Source: Synergistaceae bacterium (GTDB lineage: Bacteria; Synergistota; Synergistia; Synergistales; Synergistaceae). Taken from it: 7,569 nt of DNA. The position numbers and the translations under genes were made by a program. The notes below the pieces were generated by a model, which was not told where the DNA came from, ran no database searches, and worked only from the letters and a program-made list of their open reading frames with translations. The stretch covers positions 1-7,569 of the forward strand of contig JAAYEY010000069.1 in assembly GCA_012728505.1 (NCBI GenBank), written 5' to 3'. This document shows, piece after piece, positions 6,070 to 7,569 of this stretch. The first letter of the stretch is position 1. Each line of letters begins with the position of its first letter.

Positions 6070-7206
6070 ATGGCCAAGAAAAAAGAATCAGTAACCAGAG
6101 AAGACATACTGGAGCAGGCATTGCTTGAAATAAGAGGCAAGTTTGGCGATGGAGCAATAATGAGGCTCGGCGATGAAGTTCAGCGTGTTGCTGAGGTTAT
6201 TTCAAGCGGAATACTCTCTCTTGACGTTGCACTTGGCATAGGTGGTATCCCCCGTGGGCGAGTGGTGGAGATATTTGGGCCGGAGGGTGGCGGTAAGACC
6301 ACGATAGCTCTTCATGTGCTTGCAGAAGCACAGAGAAACGGAGGGCTAGCGGCCTTTATAGATGCGGAACATGCCTTGGATCCTCGACTTGCAGCTGCTT
6401 TAGGAGTAGATACTGCAAACCTATATATGTCTCAGCCAGACAGCGGTGAACAGGCTTTTTATATACTTGATACCCTTGTTAGAAGCGGGGCGTTTGACGT
6501 TGTCGTAGTGGACTCTGTTGCTGCTTTGACACCACAGGCCGAGATTGACGGAAAAATGGGCGAAGCAGCCAACCAGATGGGTTTGCATGCCAGGTTGATG
6601 TCCTACGCGCTAAGACGCCTCACAGCAGCAATCTCAAAAAGCAATACAACCGTTATTTTCATAAACCAAATGCGGTCACAGATCAGTACAGGCTACGGGG
6701 GAGGTCCAACAGAAACTACGACAGGTGGGCGCGCTCTTAAGTTCTACAGCTCTGTCAGGATAGAAGTTAAGAGGGGCAAACAGGTCACCCAGGGTGATGT
6801 TGTTATAGGGCATGAACTCTGGATTAAAGTAGTAAAAAATAAACAGGCCCCACCCTTCCGCACAGCTCATACAACGTTGATCTATGGTAAGGGAGTTCCT
6901 AAAGCTATGTCAGTCTTAGATATGGCGATAGACCGTGAAGTAGTTAAAAGAAAAGGCTCTTGGCTCGCATACAAAGGCGAGACGCTTGGTCAGGGCAAAG
7001 AGGGTGTTGCAACATACTTAACCGAACATCCCGAGTTAATGGAAGAAATAACAAAGGATGTCCTACAAAAAGTTGCTGAAGGGCTTGGCTTGGCTCCAGA
7101 ACCTCTTGAAGATGACGAAGACATAATTATTGGAAGCGTGGAAGACTCTGTAGAAGCACTCCTTGAAGAAGGAGTCCTTAAACTCGATATTACAAAAGAC
7201 GAATAA
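6070..7206 (+). CDS. recA: Recombinase RecA, with lengthened L1 and L2 loops
   Basis: RecA forms ATP-bound filaments on single-stranded DNA, carries out strand exchange and stimulates LexA-type self-cleavage. Seen in the 378 residues: N-terminal oligomerisation helix; Walker A at 70-78 (GPEGGGKTT, where most RecA proteins have GPESSGKTT); the DAEHALDP segment with catalytic Glu100; Walker B strand ending in Asp148-Ser149; the nucleotide-sensing Gln200 in INQMR; and KVVKNK at 253-258. The DNA-binding loops are unusual: L1 (161-171) and L2 (202-218) are each two residues longer than in E. coli or B. subtilis RecA, by hand alignment, and L2's usual Phe is Tyr209. The C-terminal tail is acidic (residues 344-350 and 358-367), as in other RecA proteins. 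The start has GAGGAGG 7 bases upstream. No intein or frameshift is present. A strong terminator follows. Confidence 0.97.
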   Translation: MAKKKESVTREDILEQALLEIRGKFGDGAIMRLGDEVQRVAEVISSGILSLDVALGIGGIPRGRVVEIFGPEGGGKTTIALHVLAEAQRNGGLAAFIDAEHALDPRLAAALGVDTANLYMSQPDSGEQAFYILDTLVRSGAFDVVVVDSVAALTPQAEIDGKMGEAANQMGLHARLMSYALRRLTAAISKSNTTVIFINQMRSQISTGYGGGPTETTTGGRALKFYSSVRIEVKRGKQVTQGDVVIGHELWIKVVKNKQAPPFRTAHTTLIYGKGVPKAMSVLDMAIDREVVKRKGSWLAYKGETLGQGKEGVATYLTEHPELMEEITKDVLQKVAEGLGLAPEPLEDDEDIIIGSVEDSVEALLEEGVLKLDITKDE

Positions 7207-7275
7207 ACGTAAATATCGATAAAGCTTATTAATGAACTGCTAAGTATATTTACCGAAAAATTATCTGTTAATAAT

Positions 7276-7318
7276 AATCTGGGTGTTCCTTTTAGACGGG
7301 AGCTCCCAGATTTATTTT
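7276..7318 (+). terminator. Rho-independent terminator of recA
   Basis: AATCTGGG (7276-7283) pairs perfectly with CCCAGATT (7305-7312). After a T/T mismatch the stem continues with GTTCC (7285-7289) against GGAGC (7299-7303, one G-U pair) and closes on a 9-base loop. The sequence TTTATTTT (7311-7318) follows. It ends the plus-strand operon 70 bases after the recA stop. Confidence 0.88.
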
Positions 7319-7382
7319 AAAATTAAATATTTGTAAGGTGGAGTAAAGACAATGAATGGTATAAATAATTATATGTAGGGGT

Positions 7383-7411
7383 TAAAATACTGTGAGTATG
7401 TATGGTATAAT
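7383..7411 (+). promoter_or_regulatory. Candidate extended -10 promoter after recA
   Basis: TGG-TATAAT (7403-7411) is an exact extended -10 (TGnTATAAT). The hexamer 17 bases upstream (TAAAAT, 7383-7388) is a poor -35, which an extended -10 can compensate for. Confidence 0.5.
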
Positions 7412-7432
7412 ATAAGTGTCCAATTGTATTTG

Positions 7433-7461
7433 TTGACAGTAGGACTAAACATCTATAGAAT
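7433..7461 (+). promoter_or_regulatory. Strong sigma70-type promoter candidate after recA
   Basis: A perfect TTGACA (7433-7438), a 17-base spacer and TAGAAT (7456-7461, 5 of 6) make this the best-scoring promoter by eye in the window. Transcription would begin near 7468 and run out of the window to the right. Confidence 0.65.
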
Positions 7462-7502
7462 ACCTCTTGCACTCTCCGGCTTAGGTCGGTTGAGTCAGAA
7501 CC

Positions 7503-7569
7503 ATGACAGTTGAATATAGGGAAAAGCAAAAGGACGGATATGGTTTTCGAATCGTATCTGTAGTTTCGG
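7503..7569 (+). CDS. Possible 5' end of an unidentified protein (partial)
   Basis: An ATG at 7503 opens a frame that stays open to the window end (22 codons plus one base), beginning MTVEYREKQKDGYG. It lies about 35 bases after the inferred start of the strong promoter at 7433-7461. Against it, there is no good Shine-Dalgarno site, unlike recA and thpR upstream, and the segment is too short to judge. A stop (7491-7493) closes the same frame just upstream, so no earlier start exists. In many bacteria recX or rny follows recA, but these residues do not let me identify either. A structured RNA or untranslated leader is an equal alternative. Confidence 0.3.
   Translation, partial: MTVEYREKQKDGYGFRIVSVVS

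Larger units (their letters stand above)
7207..7502. other. Non-coding stretch downstream of recA
   Basis: It contains the recA terminator (7276-7318), then an AT-rich segment with an eight-codon frame (7352-7378) behind an SD-like AAGGTGGAG, then the two promoter candidates. Between about 7468 and 7502 the transcript could fold: ACTC/GAGT plus CCG/CGG around a GCTTAGGT loop at 7471-7495. No known riboswitch or RNA family is recognised. Confidence 0.6.

Noticed and set aside
7323..7529. Minus-strand open frame of 68 codons after recA
   Set aside because: Low-complexity composition rich in Leu, Tyr, Thr and His, no SD, and it overlaps the promoter elements and part of the recA terminator region.
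7543..7560. GGTTTTCGAATC resembling a tRNA T-arm
   Set aside because: No acceptor stem, D-arm or anticodon arm can be placed upstream at the right spacing.

Overview
The window looks like ordinary chromosome from a low-to-moderate GC anaerobic-type bacterium. The best guess is Synergistota or a Firmicutes-related lineage. This is inference: it rests on the gene order (asparaginase-like gene, rimO, pgpA, pncC, thpR, recA), strong Shine-Dalgarno (SD) sites and frequent TTG/GTG starts, not on a database search. No mobile element, CRISPR array, tRNA, rRNA or recognisable defence system is visible.

Layout. Positions 1-1892 are on the minus strand and form a probable three-gene unit read right to left: dedA (membrane protein, TTG start), corA (Mg2+/divalent cation channel, GTG start) and msrA. 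The msrA 5' end is cut by the window edge; it encodes a signal peptide and also has a second, internal start with its own SD. Positions 1893-2167 are a divergent intergenic control region. From 2168 the plus strand carries a tightly packed, mostly overlapping run: an asparaginase-family protein lacking several usual catalytic residues, rimO, pgpA, pncC (the cinA C-terminal domain alone), thpR and then recA. A GC hairpin at the end of thpR and a promoter just after it suggest that recA can be transcribed on its own as well as by read-through. A clear intrinsic terminator (7276-7318) follows recA. The last 250 bases hold two promoter-like sites and the possible start of a further reading frame that leaves the window.

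How the genes fit together. The minus-strand genes suggest envelope maintenance: membrane lipid or ion homeostasis (DedA, CorA) and repair of oxidised methionine, probably outside the cytoplasm (MsrA). The plus-strand run mixes ribosome modification (RimO), phosphatidylglycerol synthesis (PgpA), NAD-salvage amidohydrolase (PncC), RNA end processing (ThpR) and recombination (RecA). This resembles the rimO-pgsA-cinA-recA neighbourhood of Firmicutes, but with PgpA in the place of PgsA and only the C-terminal part of CinA.

Most worth a second look: the two-start msrA, the active-site changes in the asparaginase-like protein, the lengthened DNA-binding loops L1 and L2 of RecA, and the unexplained promoter-rich tail after recA. 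I did not find a convincing new multi-gene system here.
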